From Caulobacter sp. (GTDB taxonomy: Bacteria; Pseudomonadota; Alphaproteobacteria; Caulobacterales; Caulobacteraceae), in the NCBI GenBank assembly GCA_030680355.1, contig JAUXVF010000028.1:1-64000 (forward strand): DNA of 64,000 bases, read 5' to 3'. Below the pieces are notes generated by a model that was not told the origin of the DNA, did no database searches, and saw only the letters and a list, made by a program, of their open reading frames with translations. The translations under genes and the position numbers were made by a program. Below, piece by piece: positions 21,251 through 32,071 of the stretch. Position 1 is the stretch's first letter, and each line of letters begins with the position of its first letter.

Positions 21251-21706
21251 CTACGCCTTGGCGCCGGACGCCTTTTTGGCTTCGACCTCGGCGGCGGCGT
21301 TCATCGGCGGCTTGTGCTTGCCGACAATGTCGGCCTGTTCCGCGCGCCGGACGACGCCGGTGATGTTCAGTCGAGCGAAGATCTCGGTCGCGCCGTGGTC
21401 GTCCTGGGCCTCGCTCCACGCCTCATAGACGCTGCGGTGCAGGCTGTCGGTCTCGCCGGCGTAGACGATCTTGGGGGCGTCCTTCACCCAGGCTATGTAG
21501 AGAAAGTTGGCGCCCCCCGGAGGGGCCGGCAGCATCTCTTCCAGGGCCTTGTAGCGGTACAGGGTGCCGGACTTGCCGGCGAAGTCGAGTTGGCGGGTCA
21601 AACGCACGCTCCCGTCGGGGCTGAAAACAGCCCCTTGTTTACTAGTGAGTGGGGCCAAAGCGAGGCCGCAGCAAGCATCAAAAGCTGCGTTCCTCGAGAT
21701 GACCAT
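21251..21706 (-). CDS. GIY-YIG-like domain protein
   Basis: The 151-residue protein has a C-terminal half resembling a GIY-YIG nuclease. NFLYIAW stands in for GIY, IVYAGETDSLHR stands in for the YIG-plus-Arg segment, and AEQADIVGKHKPPMN carries the conserved Glu and the terminal Asn. Spacing fits the family, though the signature residues are modified. The start overlaps the lolD end by 29 bases, so it is probably co-transcribed; a later start is possible. It converges with the VOC gene. Catalytic activity is uncertain. Confidence 0.6.
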   Translation of the reverse strand: MVISRNAAFDACCGLALAPLTSKQGAVFSPDGSVRLTRQLDFAGKSGTLYRYKALEEMLPAPPGGANFLYIAWVKDAPKIVYAGETDSLHRSVYEAWSEAQDDHGATEIFARLNITGVVRRAEQADIVGKHKPPMNAAAEVEAKKASGAKA

Positions 21707-22373
21707 CCTTAAGGGCGAAGACCCGGTCCATATAGCGGGCCAGGTCCATGTTGTGGGTGGCGATCAGGGCGGCCACGCCGGTGTCGCGAGCCAGGTCGTA
21801 GAGCGACTGGAAGACGTCGGCGGCGGTGTCCGGATCGAGATTGCCAGTGGGCTCGTCGGCCAGCAGCAGCCGGGGCTCGTTGGTCAGGGCCCGGGCCAGG
21901 GCCACCCGCTGCTGTTCGCCGCCGGAGAGCTGGCCCGGCTGATGCTGCAGCCGCGCCGCCAGGCCGAGCCGGGTCAACAGGGTCTCGGCCCGCGCCGCGG
22001 CCCAGGCTCTGGAACGGCCGGCGATCATGGCCGGCATGGCCACGTTCTCCAGGGCGCTGAACTCGGGCAGCAGGTGGTGGAACTGATAGACAAAGCCGAT
22101 CCCGCTCAGCCGCATGCGGGTGCGCGCCCGGTCGTTGAGGCGGGTGCAGTCCTTGCCGATGATGGTCACCGTTCCGCCGTCGGGGCGCTCGAGCAGGCCG
22201 GCGGCGTGCAGCAGCGAGGACTTGCCAGAGCCCGACGGGCCGATCAGGCCGACGATCTCGCCGGGCATGATGTCCAGGTCGACGCCCTTGAGCACCGGCA
22301 GGGATCCGGCGTCGGTGACATAGGTGCGCTCGACGCCGCGCAGCGACAGAACCGGGGTGGCGGGGTCACTCAT
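21678..22373 (-). CDS. lolD: Lipoprotein-releasing ABC transporter ATP-binding protein
   Basis: LolD (231 residues) powers the release of lipoproteins from the inner membrane to LolA. The Walker [13 protein letters not shown], the ABC signature [15 protein letters not shown], the Walker [13 protein letters not shown] and the LolD-specific region around [16 protein letters not shown] are present. It overlaps the lolC end by eight bases. Confidence 0.95.
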   Translation of the reverse strand: MSDPATPVLSLRGVERTYVTDAGSLPVLKGVDLDIMPGEIVGLIGPSGSGKSSLLHAAGLLERPDGGTVTIIGKDCTRLNDRARTRMRLSGIGFVYQFHHLLPEFSALENVAMPAMIAGRSRAWAAARAETLLTRLGLAARLQHQPGQLSGGEQQRVALARALTNEPRLLLADEPTGNLDPDTAADVFQSLYDLARDTGVAALIATHNMDLARYMDRVFALKDGHLEERSF

Positions 22374-23646
22374 AGCGAAGGGCCTCCACCGGATCGAGCC
22401 GCGAGGCGCGCCAGGCCGGCGGCAGGGTCGCGATGAAGCTCATGAACAGCGACCAGCCGGTGATGGTGGCCACTTCCCGCCATTCGACCTTGGCCGGGAT
22501 GTGGGTCAGGAAATAGACGTCGGCGTTGAACACATTGGCCCCGGTCACCCATTCCACGAACCGTTGCAGGGCCTCGATATTGAGGCAGAACAGCACGCCG
22601 ATGGTCAGGCCGGCCAGGGTGCCCAGGGCGCCGACCGCCGCGCCCGACATGAAGAAGATGCGCAGGATCGACCCCTGCCCCGCCCCCATGGTCCGGAGGA
22701 TGGCGATGTCGCGGCCCTTGTTCTTCACCAGCATGACCAGGCCCGAGATGATGTTCAGCGCCGCGATGGCCACGATCAGCATCAGGATCAGGCGCATGAC
22801 ATTGCGCTCGATCTTCAGGGCCTCGAAGAAGCTCTGGTTCTTTTCGGTCCAGTCGCTGGCGATGGCGCCGGGGCCCGCGGCCGCGGCCAGGGCGGGCTTG
22901 AGGGTCGCCGCCTGGTCAGGGTCATCAAGCATGATCTCGATGGCGTCGACGCTGTTGTCGCGGCCGAAGAACAGCTGGGCCTGTTCCAGCGGCATATAGA
23001 CGAAGGTCTGGTCGTACTCGCTCATACCGACCGAAAAGACGCCGCCGACGATGTAGTCCTTCTGGGTGACGCTGTTGCCGAAGGCGGTGGCCGCGCCGGT
23101 GGGCGAGACCAGGGTGACGGCGTCGCCCGGAGCGACGCCCAGGCTCGCGGTCAGACGGTCGCCCAGCAGGATCAGCTCGCCGCCGTATTCGCCCTGGCCA
23201 AAGCCCTTCAGGGACCCCTGTTTGATATTGTCGGAGACGATCTTCGTGGCCTTGAGATCGGACGGGGTGACGCCACGCACGATGGCGCCGGCGATCTGGT
23301 TGGGGCCCAGAACCATGGCCTGGCCCTCGACCAGGGGCATGACCTGACGCACACCCGGCACCTTGCGGAGGCGGGCCACGGCGAGGTCGCGGTCAGGGCT
23401 GTTGAGCACCGCGCCGGCCACATAGGCGTGGCCGTTGAAGCCCAGGATGCGATCCAGCAGTTCGGTGCGGAACCCGTTCATGACGCTCATCACGACGATC
23501 AGCACCGCCACGGCGAGGGTGACGCCGATGAAGGAGATGATCGAGATCAGGGCCACGCCGCCGTGCTTGCGCTTGGCGCGCAGGTAACGGGCGGCGACCG
23601 CCCGCTCCCACAGCCCGAAGGGGGGTGCGACGGAACCGTCGCTCAC
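22366..23646 (-). CDS. lolC: Lipoprotein-releasing ABC transporter permease (LolC/LolE type)
   Basis: This permease subunit (426 residues) has one N-terminal membrane segment, a large periplasmic domain and three C-terminal membrane segments (MacB/FtsX type). The start [17 protein letters not shown] and the [20 protein letters not shown] segment are typical of LolC/E. Only one permease gene is present, so it may act as a homodimer (LolF-like). I chose the GTG at 23646, overlapping the proS stop as GTGA; extension further upstream runs into proS. Confidence 0.94.
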   Translation of the reverse strand: MSDGSVAPPFGLWERAVAARYLRAKRKHGGVALISIISFIGVTLAVAVLIVVMSVMNGFRTELLDRILGFNGHAYVAGAVLNSPDRDLAVARLRKVPGVRQVMPLVEGQAMVLGPNQIAGAIVRGVTPSDLKATKIVSDNIKQGSLKGFGQGEYGGELILLGDRLTASLGVAPGDAVTLVSPTGAATAFGNSVTQKDYIVGGVFSVGMSEYDQTFVYMPLEQAQLFFGRDNSVDAIEIMLDDPDQAATLKPALAAAAGPGAIASDWTEKNQSFFEALKIERNVMRLILMLIVAIAALNIISGLVMLVKNKGRDIAILRTMGAGQGSILRIFFMSGAAVGALGTLAGLTIGVLFCLNIEALQRFVEWVTGANVFNADVYFLTHIPAKVEWREVATITGWSLFMSFIATLPPAWRASRLDPVEALRYE

Positions 23647-24971
23647 GCGCCGGCCCTGGAGGTCAGCTGGCCGATGACGTCGGCGAGCGGCGCGCTCGAG
23701 CGATCGCCGGTGGCGCGGCATTTCAGTTCGACCTGGCCCTCGGCCAGACCCTTGGGGCCGATGATCAGCTGCCACGGCAGGCCGATCAGATCGGCCTTGG
23801 CGAACTTGCCGCCCGGCCGTTCGGCGGTGTCGTCATAGAGGACGGTGAGCCCGGCGGCCCGCAGCTGGGCGTAGGCCGTCTCGCAGGCGGCGTCGCAGGC
23901 TTCGTCGCCGGCGCGCAGATTGATCAGCCCGACATCGAACGGCGCGACGCTCTCGGGCCAGATGATGCCGCCGTCGTCATGGCTGGCTTCGATGATGGCG
24001 CCTAGCAGGCGTGACACGCCGACGCCGTAACTACCCATATGCACGACATGCTCCTGACTGTCGGGGCCGGCGACGGCCGCCTTCATGGGTCTGGAGTACT
24101 TCTCGCCGAAGTAGAAAATATGGCCGACCTCGATGCCGCGGGCCGACAGCTGCTTTTCGCCGGGCACGGCGGCGAAGGCCGCCTCGTCGTGCATCTCCTC
24201 GGTGGCGGCATAGAGGGCGGTGCGCTGGTCGACCAGCGGCTGCAGGTCGCCGTCCCAGTCGACGTCGGGGCCAGGCGCGCCCATCTCCACCAGATCCTTG
24301 TGGCAGAAGACCTGGCTCTCGCCGGTGTCGGCCAGGACGATGAACTCATGGCTGAGGTCGCCGCCGATCGGGCCGGTGTCGGCCTTCATCGGCACGGCCT
24401 TGAGGCCCATACGGGCGAAGGTGTTCAGATAGGCGATGAACATGCGGTTGTAGGACCGCCGGGCCGAGGCCTCGTCGATGTCGAAGCTGTAGGCGTCCTT
24501 CATCAGGAACTCGCGGCCGCGCATGACGCCGAAGCGCGGGCGGCGCTCGTCGCGGAACTTCCACTGGATATTGTAGAGGTTCAGCGGCAGGTCCTTGTAG
24601 CTCTTCACATAGGCCCGGAAGATATCGGTCACGACCTCCTCGGCGGTGGGGCCATAGAGCAGGTCGCGCTTGTGGCGGTCGGTGATGCGCAGCATCTCGT
24701 CGCCATAGGCTTCGTAGCGACCGCTCTCGCGCCACAGGTCGGCCAGCTGGATGGTCGGCATCAGCAACTCGACGGCGCCGGCGCGGTCCATTTCCTCACG
24801 GACAATCTGTTCGACCCGCTTGAGCACGCGCAGGCCCAGCGGCAGCCAGGCATAGATGCCGGCCGCCTCCTGGCGGATCATGCCCGCCCGCAACATCAGC
24901 TGGTGCGAGACGATCTGGGCGTCGGACGGCGCCTCTTTGAGCGTAGGCAGAAAATAGCGCGACAGGCGCAT
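23643..24971 (-). CDS. proS: Proline--tRNA ligase, short form
   Basis: ProS charges tRNA-Pro. The 442-residue class II synthetase starts [15 protein letters not shown]. It contains motif 2 ([20 protein letters not shown]) and motif 3 ([14 protein letters not shown]) and ends with an anticodon-binding domain. It lacks the long editing insertion of the E. coli enzyme, as in other alphaproteobacterial ProS proteins. AAGGGG precedes the ATG at 24971; a longer upstream frame crosses the terminator and is rejected. lolC and lolD follow as an operon. Confidence 0.96.
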   Translation of the reverse strand: MRLSRYFLPTLKEAPSDAQIVSHQLMLRAGMIRQEAAGIYAWLPLGLRVLKRVEQIVREEMDRAGAVELLMPTIQLADLWRESGRYEAYGDEMLRITDRHKRDLLYGPTAEEVVTDIFRAYVKSYKDLPLNLYNIQWKFRDERRPRFGVMRGREFLMKDAYSFDIDEASARRSYNRMFIAYLNTFARMGLKAVPMKADTGPIGGDLSHEFIVLADTGESQVFCHKDLVEMGAPGPDVDWDGDLQPLVDQRTALYAATEEMHDEAAFAAVPGEKQLSARGIEVGHIFYFGEKYSRPMKAAVAGPDSQEHVVHMGSYGVGVSRLLGAIIEASHDDGGIIWPESVAPFDVGLINLRAGDEACDAACETAYAQLRAAGLTVLYDDTAERPGGKFAKADLIGLPWQLIIGPKGLAEGQVELKCRATGDRSSAPLADVIGQLTSRAGA

Positions 24972-25034
24972 GGGGACCCCTTGGCAATGTCGGGCTGACT
25001 TAGCCTCTGGGGGGGCGCATTGGCAACGCGGACC

Positions 25035-25069
25035 GCGAAAAGAAGGCCGCCGGCTCGGCCGGCGGCCTT
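25035..25069 (-). terminator. Rho-independent terminator after the DUF1467 gene
   Basis: AAGGCCGCCGGC at 25043-25054 pairs with GCCGGCGGCCTT at 25058-25069 around a three-base loop. On the minus strand the stem is followed by TTCTTTTC. It closes the transcript of the RNase J, epimerase and DUF1467 genes before proS. The remaining gap 24972-25256 shows nothing else I recognise. Confidence 0.8.
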
Positions 25070-25256
25070 TGAAGTCAACGTCGGGGAAAACACCACGGAG
25101 CAAGACCGGCGAACCGGCCCCATGACCGCAGGCTAACGCGCGACGGATGATGGGCGCGTCACCAGGTCCTGACCGCCGCCCGGAGAACGGCAATCGCCCA
25201 GCAATTGAGCGTCTGGCGGCGTCAGAAGCGGCGGGCGCCAAAAGCCTGGGCAGATG

Positions 25257-25517
25257 TCAGTAGGTGGTGCTCAGCGGCGCGAGCGTCACCAGCCCTGATT
25301 TCAGCACCAGCCAGATCACCAGCCAGACCACCGCCGCGATCCAGCTGGTGGTGAAGAACTTCTTCTTCAGATTGGGATTGATCGGCGCCCCGGGATCGCC
25401 GCCGTCCTTCACCTCGATGCCCTCTTCGGCATAGGTGCGGTTGCCCAGCGGCAGGACGGCGAACAGCACCGTCCACCACAGGGTCAGATAGACGGCGATT
25501 CCGGTGACGACGCTCAT
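25257..25517 (-). CDS. DUF1467 family membrane protein
   Basis: An 86-residue protein with two hydrophobic segments: YLTLWWTVLFAVLPLG near the N-terminus, and AAVVWLVIWLVLKSGLV near the C-terminus. The connecting segment is charged (NRTYAEEGIEV, NPNLKKKF). Family and position next to methylmalonyl-CoA epimerase and RNase J are conserved in alphaproteobacteria; function is unknown. The ATG overlaps the epimerase stop as ATGA. Confidence 0.88.
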   Translation of the reverse strand: MSVVTGIAVYLTLWWTVLFAVLPLGNRTYAEEGIEVKDGGDPGAPINPNLKKKFFTTSWIAAVVWLVIWLVLKSGLVTLAPLSTTY

Positions 25518-25936
25518 CAGCCGTGGCCTTCCTTCGGCGTTTCCATGAGTTCGACCAGCATGCCGCCCATGTCCTTGGGATGCACGAAGATAATCAGGGT
25601 GCCGTGGGCGCCGATCCGCGGCTCGCCGAGCACCGTGGCGCCCTTGGCGACCAGGAAGTCGCGGGCCTCGTAGATGTTCTCGACCTCGAAACAGATGTGG
25701 TGCTGACCGCCCTTGGGGTTCTTGGCCAGGAAGCCGTGGATCGGGCTCTTCTCGCCGTAGGGTTCGATCAGTTCGATCTGGCTGTTGGGCAGGTTGACGA
25801 AACAGACCCAGACGCCCTGTTCAGGCATGGCCCATTTGTCGGTGAAGGAGGTCGCGCCCAGCAGGTCGCGATACATCTTCACCGACTCGTCGATGGAAGG
25901 CGTGGCGACGCCAACGTGGTTGAGTTTGCCGATCAT
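25517..25936 (-). CDS. mce: Methylmalonyl-CoA epimerase
   Basis: A VOC-fold enzyme (139 residues) that interconverts the two methylmalonyl-CoA epimers in propionyl-CoA catabolism. Metal ligands are visible as His7 in LNHVGVA, the SQIELIEP segment, the His pair in GGQHHICFEV and the Glu in MLVELME. It sits between the RNase J and DUF1467 genes; the mutase itself is not in the window. Confidence 0.92.
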   Translation of the reverse strand: MIGKLNHVGVATPSIDESVKMYRDLLGATSFTDKWAMPEQGVWVCFVNLPNSQIELIEPYGEKSPIHGFLAKNPKGGQHHICFEVENIYEARDFLVAKGATVLGEPRIGAHGTLIIFVHPKDMGGMLVELMETPKEGHG

Positions 25937-25947
25937 GGTCGCTCTCC

Positions 25948-27627
25948 CTAAATTCTCATCACTGTGGTCTCGACCACCGGACGGCGCGCCCAGATCCGGA
26001 AGGCCGACTTCTTCACGGCCCTGGAAATGGCGATCTCAACCGTTTCGTCGAGACTCCGTTCTTCGGCCGGCAGCCGCTTGAGCGCCTGTTCGGCGTCCTC
26101 GGCCAGGTCGTCGAGGGCCTCGCCCAGCGGGTAGTCGGCGTCACCGGCCAGACCCAGGGCGCGGAGATGCGGTCCCGAGGCGATGCGGCCCTTGCCGTCG
26201 AGAACCACCGCAACGGTCAGCACGCCGTTGAAAGCGGCGTGGCGGCGTTCCTTGAGCGCCTCGCCGTTCTCGGGGGTGACCATGCCGCCGTCGACATAGA
26301 GTCGGCCGGCCGGCACTTCGGCGATGATCTCGGCCCGGCCCGGGGCCAGGCGGACCATGTCGCCGTTGCGCGGCGTGACGGTCTGGGGAACCTGCAGGTC
26401 CGTGGCCATGGCCGCGTGTTCAAGCAGGTGGCGGCGCTCGCCATGGGTCGGCACGGCGATCTGCGGCCGGGCCCAGCTGTACATCCGGGCCAGTTCGTCG
26501 CGGCAGGGGTGGCCGGAGACGTGGATGCCGGGGTGATCGCGCTCGGTGTAGAGGCGCACGCCGCGGTCAGCCAGGCCGTTCTGGAGGTTGCGGATCGGGA
26601 TCTCGTTGCCGGGGATAACCCGCGAGGAGAAGATGGCGTGGTCGCCCTTGCCAAGATTGACATAGGGGTGAGTGCCGCTGGCGATGCGGGCCAGGGCCGC
26701 CCGGGCCTCGCCCTGACTGCCGGTGCAGAGGTAGAGGATCTTGTCCTTCGGGAACTGGCCGGCTTCCTTGTCGCCGATCACCTCCTTGAGACCCTTCATC
26801 AGGCCGACCGAACGGGCCGCCGCCGACATGCGGTGCATGGAGCGGCCGACCAGGCAGACGCGACGCCCCGCCGCCTCGGCGGCGCGCATGACGCTGTCCA
26901 TACGGGCGACGTTGGAGGCGAAACAGGCCACGGCGACCTTGCCGCGCAGCGGCGCGATCAGGGCGGTCAGGGCGGTGCGGACATCGGCTTCGGACCCCGC
27001 CTCCCCGTCCACGAAGACGTTGGTGCTGTCGCAGACCATGGCCAGCACGCCCTCGTCGCCGAGTTTGCGGATGGCCGCCTCGTCGGTGACCTCGCCGAGC
27101 AGGGGATCGGGATCGATCTTCCAGTCGCCGGTGTGCAGGACCACGCCCAGCGGCGTGCGGATGGCCAGGCCGTTGGGCTCGGGGATGGAGTGGGTCAGGG
27201 TGATCAGGTCAAGATCGAACGGACCCAGCTTGATGGAGCCGCCGAGGGGAACCTCGGTGATGTCGACCTCGTCCAGGATGCCCGCGTCGCGCAGCTTTTC
27301 GCGCAGCAGGAAGGCGGTGAAGGGGGTCGCGAAGACCGGCGCCTTGAGCCGCGGCCACAGCCAGGCGACCGCGCCGATATGGTCCTCGTGGGCATGGGTC
27401 AGGACGATGCCGAGGATGTCCTTGGCGTGCTTCTCGATGAACTCGGGATCGGGCAGGATGATTTCCACGCCCGGCGTTGTCTGGTCGCCGAAGGTGATCC
27501 CCAGATCGACCACGATCCACTTGCGGGCCTGGCTCGGGCCGTAGCCGTACAGGTTGAAGTTCATACCAATCTCGTTCGACCCGCCGAGCGGCAGGAAGAC
27601 GAGTTCGTCGTTTTTTTGCGCTTTCAT
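25948..27627 (-). CDS. rnj: Ribonuclease J
   Basis: RNase J (559 residues) is a metallo-beta-lactamase/beta-CASP nuclease for 5'-3' RNA decay and rRNA or mRNA processing. The zinc motif is HAHEDHIGA near residue 78, and the N-terminal [20 protein letters not shown] segment is typical. The beta-CASP region includes the [16 protein letters not shown] stretch (here [12 protein letters not shown]) and [11 protein letters not shown]. The ATG overlaps the coaX stop. Confidence 0.94.
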   Translation of the reverse strand: MKAQKNDELVFLPLGGSNEIGMNFNLYGYGPSQARKWIVVDLGITFGDQTTPGVEIILPDPEFIEKHAKDILGIVLTHAHEDHIGAVAWLWPRLKAPVFATPFTAFLLREKLRDAGILDEVDITEVPLGGSIKLGPFDLDLITLTHSIPEPNGLAIRTPLGVVLHTGDWKIDPDPLLGEVTDEAAIRKLGDEGVLAMVCDSTNVFVDGEAGSEADVRTALTALIAPLRGKVAVACFASNVARMDSVMRAAEAAGRRVCLVGRSMHRMSAAARSVGLMKGLKEVIGDKEAGQFPKDKILYLCTGSQGEARAALARIASGTHPYVNLGKGDHAIFSSRVIPGNEIPIRNLQNGLADRGVRLYTERDHPGIHVSGHPCRDELARMYSWARPQIAVPTHGERRHLLEHAAMATDLQVPQTVTPRNGDMVRLAPGRAEIIAEVPAGRLYVDGGMVTPENGEALKERRHAAFNGVLTVAVVLDGKGRIASGPHLRALGLAGDADYPLGEALDDLAEDAEQALKRLPAEERSLDETVEIAISRAVKKSAFRIWARRPVVETTVMRI

Positions 27628-28409
27628 TGTGAGCGCATATGGGGATTGCGGCGGTAGATTTCGAGCAGGCCGCGGATCGTCAGATCCGCGTCGAAGTAGT
27701 CGATCATATCGGTAGCGCCTTCAAAGAGTGAAACGACGCCGCCCGTGGCCACGACCGTCAGATGTTCGCCGCGTTCGGCCTTGATACGTTGGATCAGGCC
27801 TTCGATGAGGCCGATATAGCCCCAGAAGACCCCTGACTGCATGGCGGTCACCGTGTCGGTGCCGACCACGCGGTTGCGCTCGGGGCGCTGGATGGCGATG
27901 CGTGGCAGTTTGGCGGCCGCTTCGTGCAGGGCCTGCATCGACAGGTTCACGCCCGGCGCGATGATGCCGCCCTCGAAGCCGCCGTCGGCGCCGATGATGT
28001 CGAAGGTGGTGGCGGTGCCGCTGTCGATAACGATCAAAGGCCCCGGATAGACGATATGGGCGCCGATGGCGTTGACCAGCCGGTCGGCGCCGGCCTCGGA
28101 CGGCTTGTCGATCCGCACGTCGACGCCGAGCTCGGCGTTCTCGCCGATGATCAGCGGCTCCACATGCAGGTAGCGGCGAGACAGGTTGCGCAGATTGAAG
28201 ATCGACTGCGGCACGACGCTGGAGATGATGCAGCCGCTCAGGCTCTTGAGGCTCAGACCGTTCATCTCGAACAGCTGCGACAGCCAGACGGCGTACTCGT
28301 CGGCCGTGCGGGTGCTCTCGGTGGCCGAACGCCACTGGGCGATCCAGGACTCGCCGTCATGGACGGCGAACAGGGTGTTGGTGTTGCCCTGCTCTATGGC
28401 CAGCAGCAT
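27624..28409 (-). CDS. coaX: Type III pantothenate kinase
   Basis: CoaX (261 residues) phosphorylates pantothenate in the first step of coenzyme A synthesis. Motifs include the N-terminal phosphate-binding [15 protein letters not shown], the [12 protein letters not shown] segment and [12 protein letters not shown]. The first acidic residue of the phosphate motif is Glu where most family members have Asp. It directly follows birA with no gap and overlaps rnj. Confidence 0.94.
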   Translation of the reverse strand: MLLAIEQGNTNTLFAVHDGESWIAQWRSATESTRTADEYAVWLSQLFEMNGLSLKSLSGCIISSVVPQSIFNLRNLSRRYLHVEPLIIGENAELGVDVRIDKPSEAGADRLVNAIGAHIVYPGPLIVIDSGTATTFDIIGADGGFEGGIIAPGVNLSMQALHEAAAKLPRIAIQRPERNRVVGTDTVTAMQSGVFWGYIGLIEGLIQRIKAERGEHLTVVATGGVVSLFEGATDMIDYFDADLTIRGLLEIYRRNPHMRSQ

Positions 28410-29147
28410 TCAGGCCTCTCCAAAAAAGACATCGCCCGCCGTGATGCGCCGCAGCATGCCGTCTGGCAAGCGCAGCCGCAGGGCGCCGTCGGCATCCAGG
28501 CCTTCGGCGATTCCAAAGACGGTTTCATGGCCAAGCCGGGCCGTGCAAACCTCCCCCAGACCATGGGCCCGGCGGGTCCAGGCGTCGGCGATGACGGCGA
28601 AGCCCGACGTCTGCCAGACCCGGCGCCAGCGCTCGAAGGCCTCGGCCAGAACGCCCAGGGCGTCGAGCGGTCCCGGCGGCGGGCCGGTCATATGGGCGGC
28701 GAAACTGGTGGCGGGCCGTTCCGACGCCTCCGGCGGACTGGCCAGATTGACCCCGACCCCGACCGCGACCCACAGGCCGCCGTCCGGATGCTGACCGGAC
28801 TCGACCAGGATGCCGCTGGTCTTCTGGCCGGCGATCATCGGGTCGTTTGGCCATTTCAGCGTGACCTTCGCGGCCGGCACGAAGGCGTCGGCCAGATCGG
28901 CGACGGCCAGGGCGGCGATGAAACTGATCTGGGCCGCTTCGCCCGGCGGGCGGTCGGTGATGAACAACAGGGTGGCGGCGAGGTTGCCCTGCCCCGTTTC
29001 CCAGGTCCGGCCACGGCGACCACGGCCAGCGGTCTGACGCGCGGCGGTGATCCACAGCGGCCCCGCCTCCCCCGCCTCGGCGCGTCGTCGGGCCTCGGCG
29101 TTGGTGGAATCAACCTCGTCCAGAACCTCGATGCGCGGGAGACTCAC
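28410..29147 (-). CDS. birA: Biotin--[acetyl-CoA-carboxylase] ligase
   Basis: This 245-residue BirA-type ligase attaches biotin to carboxylase carrier domains. The VDSTNAEARRRAE region, the catalytic loop RQTAGRGRRGRTW and the KWPNDPMIAGQKTSGILVE segment are diagnostic. It lacks the N-terminal DNA-binding domain of the E. coli repressor form. The start is GTG, immediately after the nuoN stop codon, so it is probably co-transcribed with the nuo operon. Confidence 0.94.
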   Translation of the reverse strand: MSLPRIEVLDEVDSTNAEARRRAEAGEAGPLWITAARQTAGRGRRGRTWETGQGNLAATLLFITDRPPGEAAQISFIAALAVADLADAFVPAAKVTLKWPNDPMIAGQKTSGILVESGQHPDGGLWVAVGVGVNLASPPEASERPATSFAAHMTGPPPGPLDALGVLAEAFERWRRVWQTSGFAVIADAWTRRAHGLGEVCTARLGHETVFGIAEGLDADGALRLRLPDGMLRRITAGDVFFGEA

Positions 29148-29148
29148 C

Positions 29149-30576
29149 TCAGCCGAAAGCGGCGGCGGCGCGCAGGGCCAGCGGCTCGAGCCAGACCAGG
29201 GCGACCAGCACCACCGGGAAGCTGAACAGGGCCGCGATGATGGCGATGGCGTTGGCCGTCAGCGGCGGCTTCTCAACCGCGCCCGGCGCCGGGTCGAACC
29301 ACATGGCCTTGATCAGGCGCAGGTAATAGAAGGCCGCGACAACGCTGCCGACCAGGGCGACCGCGGCCACGGCCGGCATGTAGCCGCCCGCCGCGATGGC
29401 CGCCTTGAACACGAAGAACTTGGCGAAGAAGCCGCTGAACGGCGGCAGGCCAAGGGCCGACAGGGCAAACGCGGTCATGGCCAGGGCCAGACCCGGGCGT
29501 TCCTTGAACAGCCCGGCCATGTCGTCGATCGTCTCCATCGGCTTGCCGTCGCGCTGCAGAGCGCAGAGGCAGGCGAAGAAGCCGGTCACGTCGACCATGT
29601 AGAGGACCATGAACAGCAGCATCGACTGCACCCCGGCCTCGCCGCCCGCGGCCAGGCCGACCAGGGCGTAGCCGATGTTGGCGATCGAGCTATAGGCCCA
29701 GAGCCGTTTGAGGTTGCGCTGGTTGAGGCCGGCGAAGGCGCCGACGAAGACCGATATCAGGGCCAGCACGACGATGACCTGACGCCATTGCTCGACGGCG
29801 CCGCCGAAGCCTTCCGACAGCACCCGGGCCAGCAGCACCATGGCCGCCAGCTTCGGCGCGGCGGCGAAGAAGCCGACCACCGGCGTCGGCGCGCCTTCGT
29901 AGACATCGGGCGTCCACATATGGAAGGGCGCGGCCGAGACCTTGAAGGCCAGGCCGCAGATCAGGAACACCAGGCCAAACAGGATGCCGTTGCCGGCATG
30001 GCCCTGGACAGCGGCGGCGATGTCCTCGAACCGGGTCGAGCCGGCGAAACCGTAGATCAGCGACGCGCCATAGAGCAGCAGGCCCGACGACAGGGCGCCG
30101 AGCACGAAATACTTCAGGCCCGCTTCCGAGGATTTGGCGTCGTCACGGCGAAACGCGGCCAGGACGTAGAGGGCCAGGGAATGCAGCTCGATCCCGACAT
30201 AGAGGGAGATCAGGTCGCCGGCCGAAGCCATCATGCCCATGCCCAGGGCGGCCAGCACGATGAGGACCGGAAACTCGAACTTGTCGTCGCCGCGCTTGCG
30301 CAGCCAGCTGCCGCCCAGCGGAATGGCCACGGCGCTGGCGGCGTAGATGGCCACCTTGGCGAAGGCCGACAGGTTGTCGACGACCAGCCCGCCGGCGAAG
30401 GCGCGGCCCTGGTCGCCGCAGGCGGCGGCGACAGCGGCGGCGGCCAGAACCAGCATGGCCAGGACGTCAAAGACGGGCCCGGCGGACTTGCGGAAAGCGC
30501 CGATCAGCAGCAGCGCCAGGGCGCCGCCCGCGAGGATCAGTTCAGGCCAGACAAGATTGAGATCGGCGAGGGTCAT
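29149..30576 (-). CDS. nuoN: NADH-quinone oxidoreductase subunit N
   Basis: NuoN (475 residues) is one of the three antiporter-like proton-pumping membrane subunits of complex I. It has about 14 hydrophobic segments and the conserved GLAFKVSAAPFHMWTPDVYE region with the functional Lys. I chose the ATG at 30576; a TTG at 30594 would add six residues overlapping nuoM. Confidence 0.96.
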   Translation of the reverse strand: MTLADLNLVWPELILAGGALALLLIGAFRKSAGPVFDVLAMLVLAAAAVAAACGDQGRAFAGGLVVDNLSAFAKVAIYAASAVAIPLGGSWLRKRGDDKFEFPVLIVLAALGMGMMASAGDLISLYVGIELHSLALYVLAAFRRDDAKSSEAGLKYFVLGALSSGLLLYGASLIYGFAGSTRFEDIAAAVQGHAGNGILFGLVFLICGLAFKVSAAPFHMWTPDVYEGAPTPVVGFFAAAPKLAAMVLLARVLSEGFGGAVEQWRQVIVVLALISVFVGAFAGLNQRNLKRLWAYSSIANIGYALVGLAAGGEAGVQSMLLFMVLYMVDVTGFFACLCALQRDGKPMETIDDMAGLFKERPGLALAMTAFALSALGLPPFSGFFAKFFVFKAAIAAGGYMPAVAAVALVGSVVAAFYYLRLIKAMWFDPAPGAVEKPPLTANAIAIIAALFSFPVVLVALVWLEPLALRAAAAFG

Positions 30577-30583
30577 GAGCGGC

Positions 30584-32068
30584 TCACCCGGCAATCGCGG
30601 CGCGCCAGGCGCCGACCAGCGCGTCGACGGACGGGCCGGTGATGTTGAGAACGACGTCGGGTTGAACGCCGAGATACAGGGTCGCGCCGATCAGCGGCAG
30701 GAAGATCATCACCTCCCGCCAATCGAGGTCGGTGATGTTGGCCAGGGCCGGATTGGTCATCTCGCCGAACATCACCCGTCGATAGAGGGTCAGGGCGTAA
30801 ACCGCCGACAGGATGACGCCGCTGGTGGCGATCAGGGCCGTCCAGGTCGAGGCGCCGTAGGTCCCGGTCAGGGTCAGGATCTCGCCGACGAAGCCGCTGG
30901 TGCCCGGCAGGCCGACGTTGCCCATGGTGAACAGCATGAAGACCGCCGCGTACCAAGGCATGCGCTGGGTCAGGCCGCCGTAGAAGGCGATCTCGCGGGT
31001 GTGCATGCGGTCATAGACCACGCCGACGCAGAGGAAGAGCGCGCCGGAGATGACCCCGTGGCTGACCATCTGGAAGATGGCCCCCTGCTCGCCCTGGGCG
31101 TTGCCGCTGAAGATGCCCATGGTCACAAAGCCCATGTGGGCCACCGACGAATAGGCGATCAGCTTCTTGATGTCGGTCTGACGGAAGGCGACCAGCGAGG
31201 TGTAGACCACCGCGATCGCCGACAGGCCGAAGACCAGCGGCGCGAACATCTCGCTGGCCTGCGGGAACATCGGCAGCGAGAAGCGCAGGAAGCCGTAGCC
31301 GCCCATCTTCAGGAGGATGCCCGCCAGGATGACCGAGCCGGCCGTCGGCGCCTCGACGTGGGCGTCGGGCAGCCAGGTGTGAACCGGCCACATCGGCATC
31401 TTGACCGCGAAGCTGGCGAAGAAGGCCAGCCACAGCCAGGTCTGCAGACCCGCGTCGAACTTGTAGGTCATCAGCTCGGGGATCGAGCTGGTCCCCGAAA
31501 TGCCGATCATGGCCAGGATGGCGGCCAGCATCAGGACGGAACCCAGCAGGGTGTAGAGGAAGAATTTGAAGGCCGCGTAGACCCGGTTCTTGCCGCCCCA
31601 GATGCCGATGATCAGGAACATGGGCACCAGGCCCGCCTCGAAGAACAGGTAGAACAGCACCAGATCCAGAGCGCAGAACACGCCGATGACCAGCGTCTCC
31701 AGGATCAGGAAGGCGATCAGGTATTCGAGGACCCGCTTCTCGATGCTCTTCCAGCTGGCCACGATACAGAGGGGCAGCAGGAAGGCGGTCAGCAGGACAA
31801 ACAGCACCGAGATGCCGTCCACGCCCATGCGGTAGCTGAGCCCGGCGAACCAGGGCAGCTCCTCGAGGAACTGGAACCCGGTGTTGGCCGGGTTGAAGTC
31901 GAGCACCAGCTTCACCGACAGGGCAAAGGTGGCCAGGGTGGTCGCCAGGGCGATCCATTTGCCGGCCGTGTCGGTGCGCGCGCCGGGCTGGCCCAGGAAG
32001 CGCATCGCCAGGATGGCGGCGACGCCGGCCATCGGCAGGAAGGTGATCAGGGACAGCATGCCGGTCAT
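30584..32068 (-). CDS. nuoM: NADH-quinone oxidoreductase subunit M
   Basis: NuoM (494 residues) is a membrane-embedded antiporter-like subunit of complex I. The [18 protein letters not shown] segment, the [20 protein letters not shown] motif and the [15 protein letters not shown] segment are present. It starts four bases after the nuoL stop. Confidence 0.97.
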   Translation of the reverse strand: MTGMLSLITFLPMAGVAAILAMRFLGQPGARTDTAGKWIALATTLATFALSVKLVLDFNPANTGFQFLEELPWFAGLSYRMGVDGISVLFVLLTAFLLPLCIVASWKSIEKRVLEYLIAFLILETLVIGVFCALDLVLFYLFFEAGLVPMFLIIGIWGGKNRVYAAFKFFLYTLLGSVLMLAAILAMIGISGTSSIPELMTYKFDAGLQTWLWLAFFASFAVKMPMWPVHTWLPDAHVEAPTAGSVILAGILLKMGGYGFLRFSLPMFPQASEMFAPLVFGLSAIAVVYTSLVAFRQTDIKKLIAYSSVAHMGFVTMGIFSGNAQGEQGAIFQMVSHGVISGALFLCVGVVYDRMHTREIAFYGGLTQRMPWYAAVFMLFTMGNVGLPGTSGFVGEILTLTGTYGASTWTALIATSGVILSAVYALTLYRRVMFGEMTNPALANITDLDWREVMIFLPLIGATLYLGVQPDVVLNITGPSVDALVGAWRAAIAG

Positions 32069-32071
32069 CGG

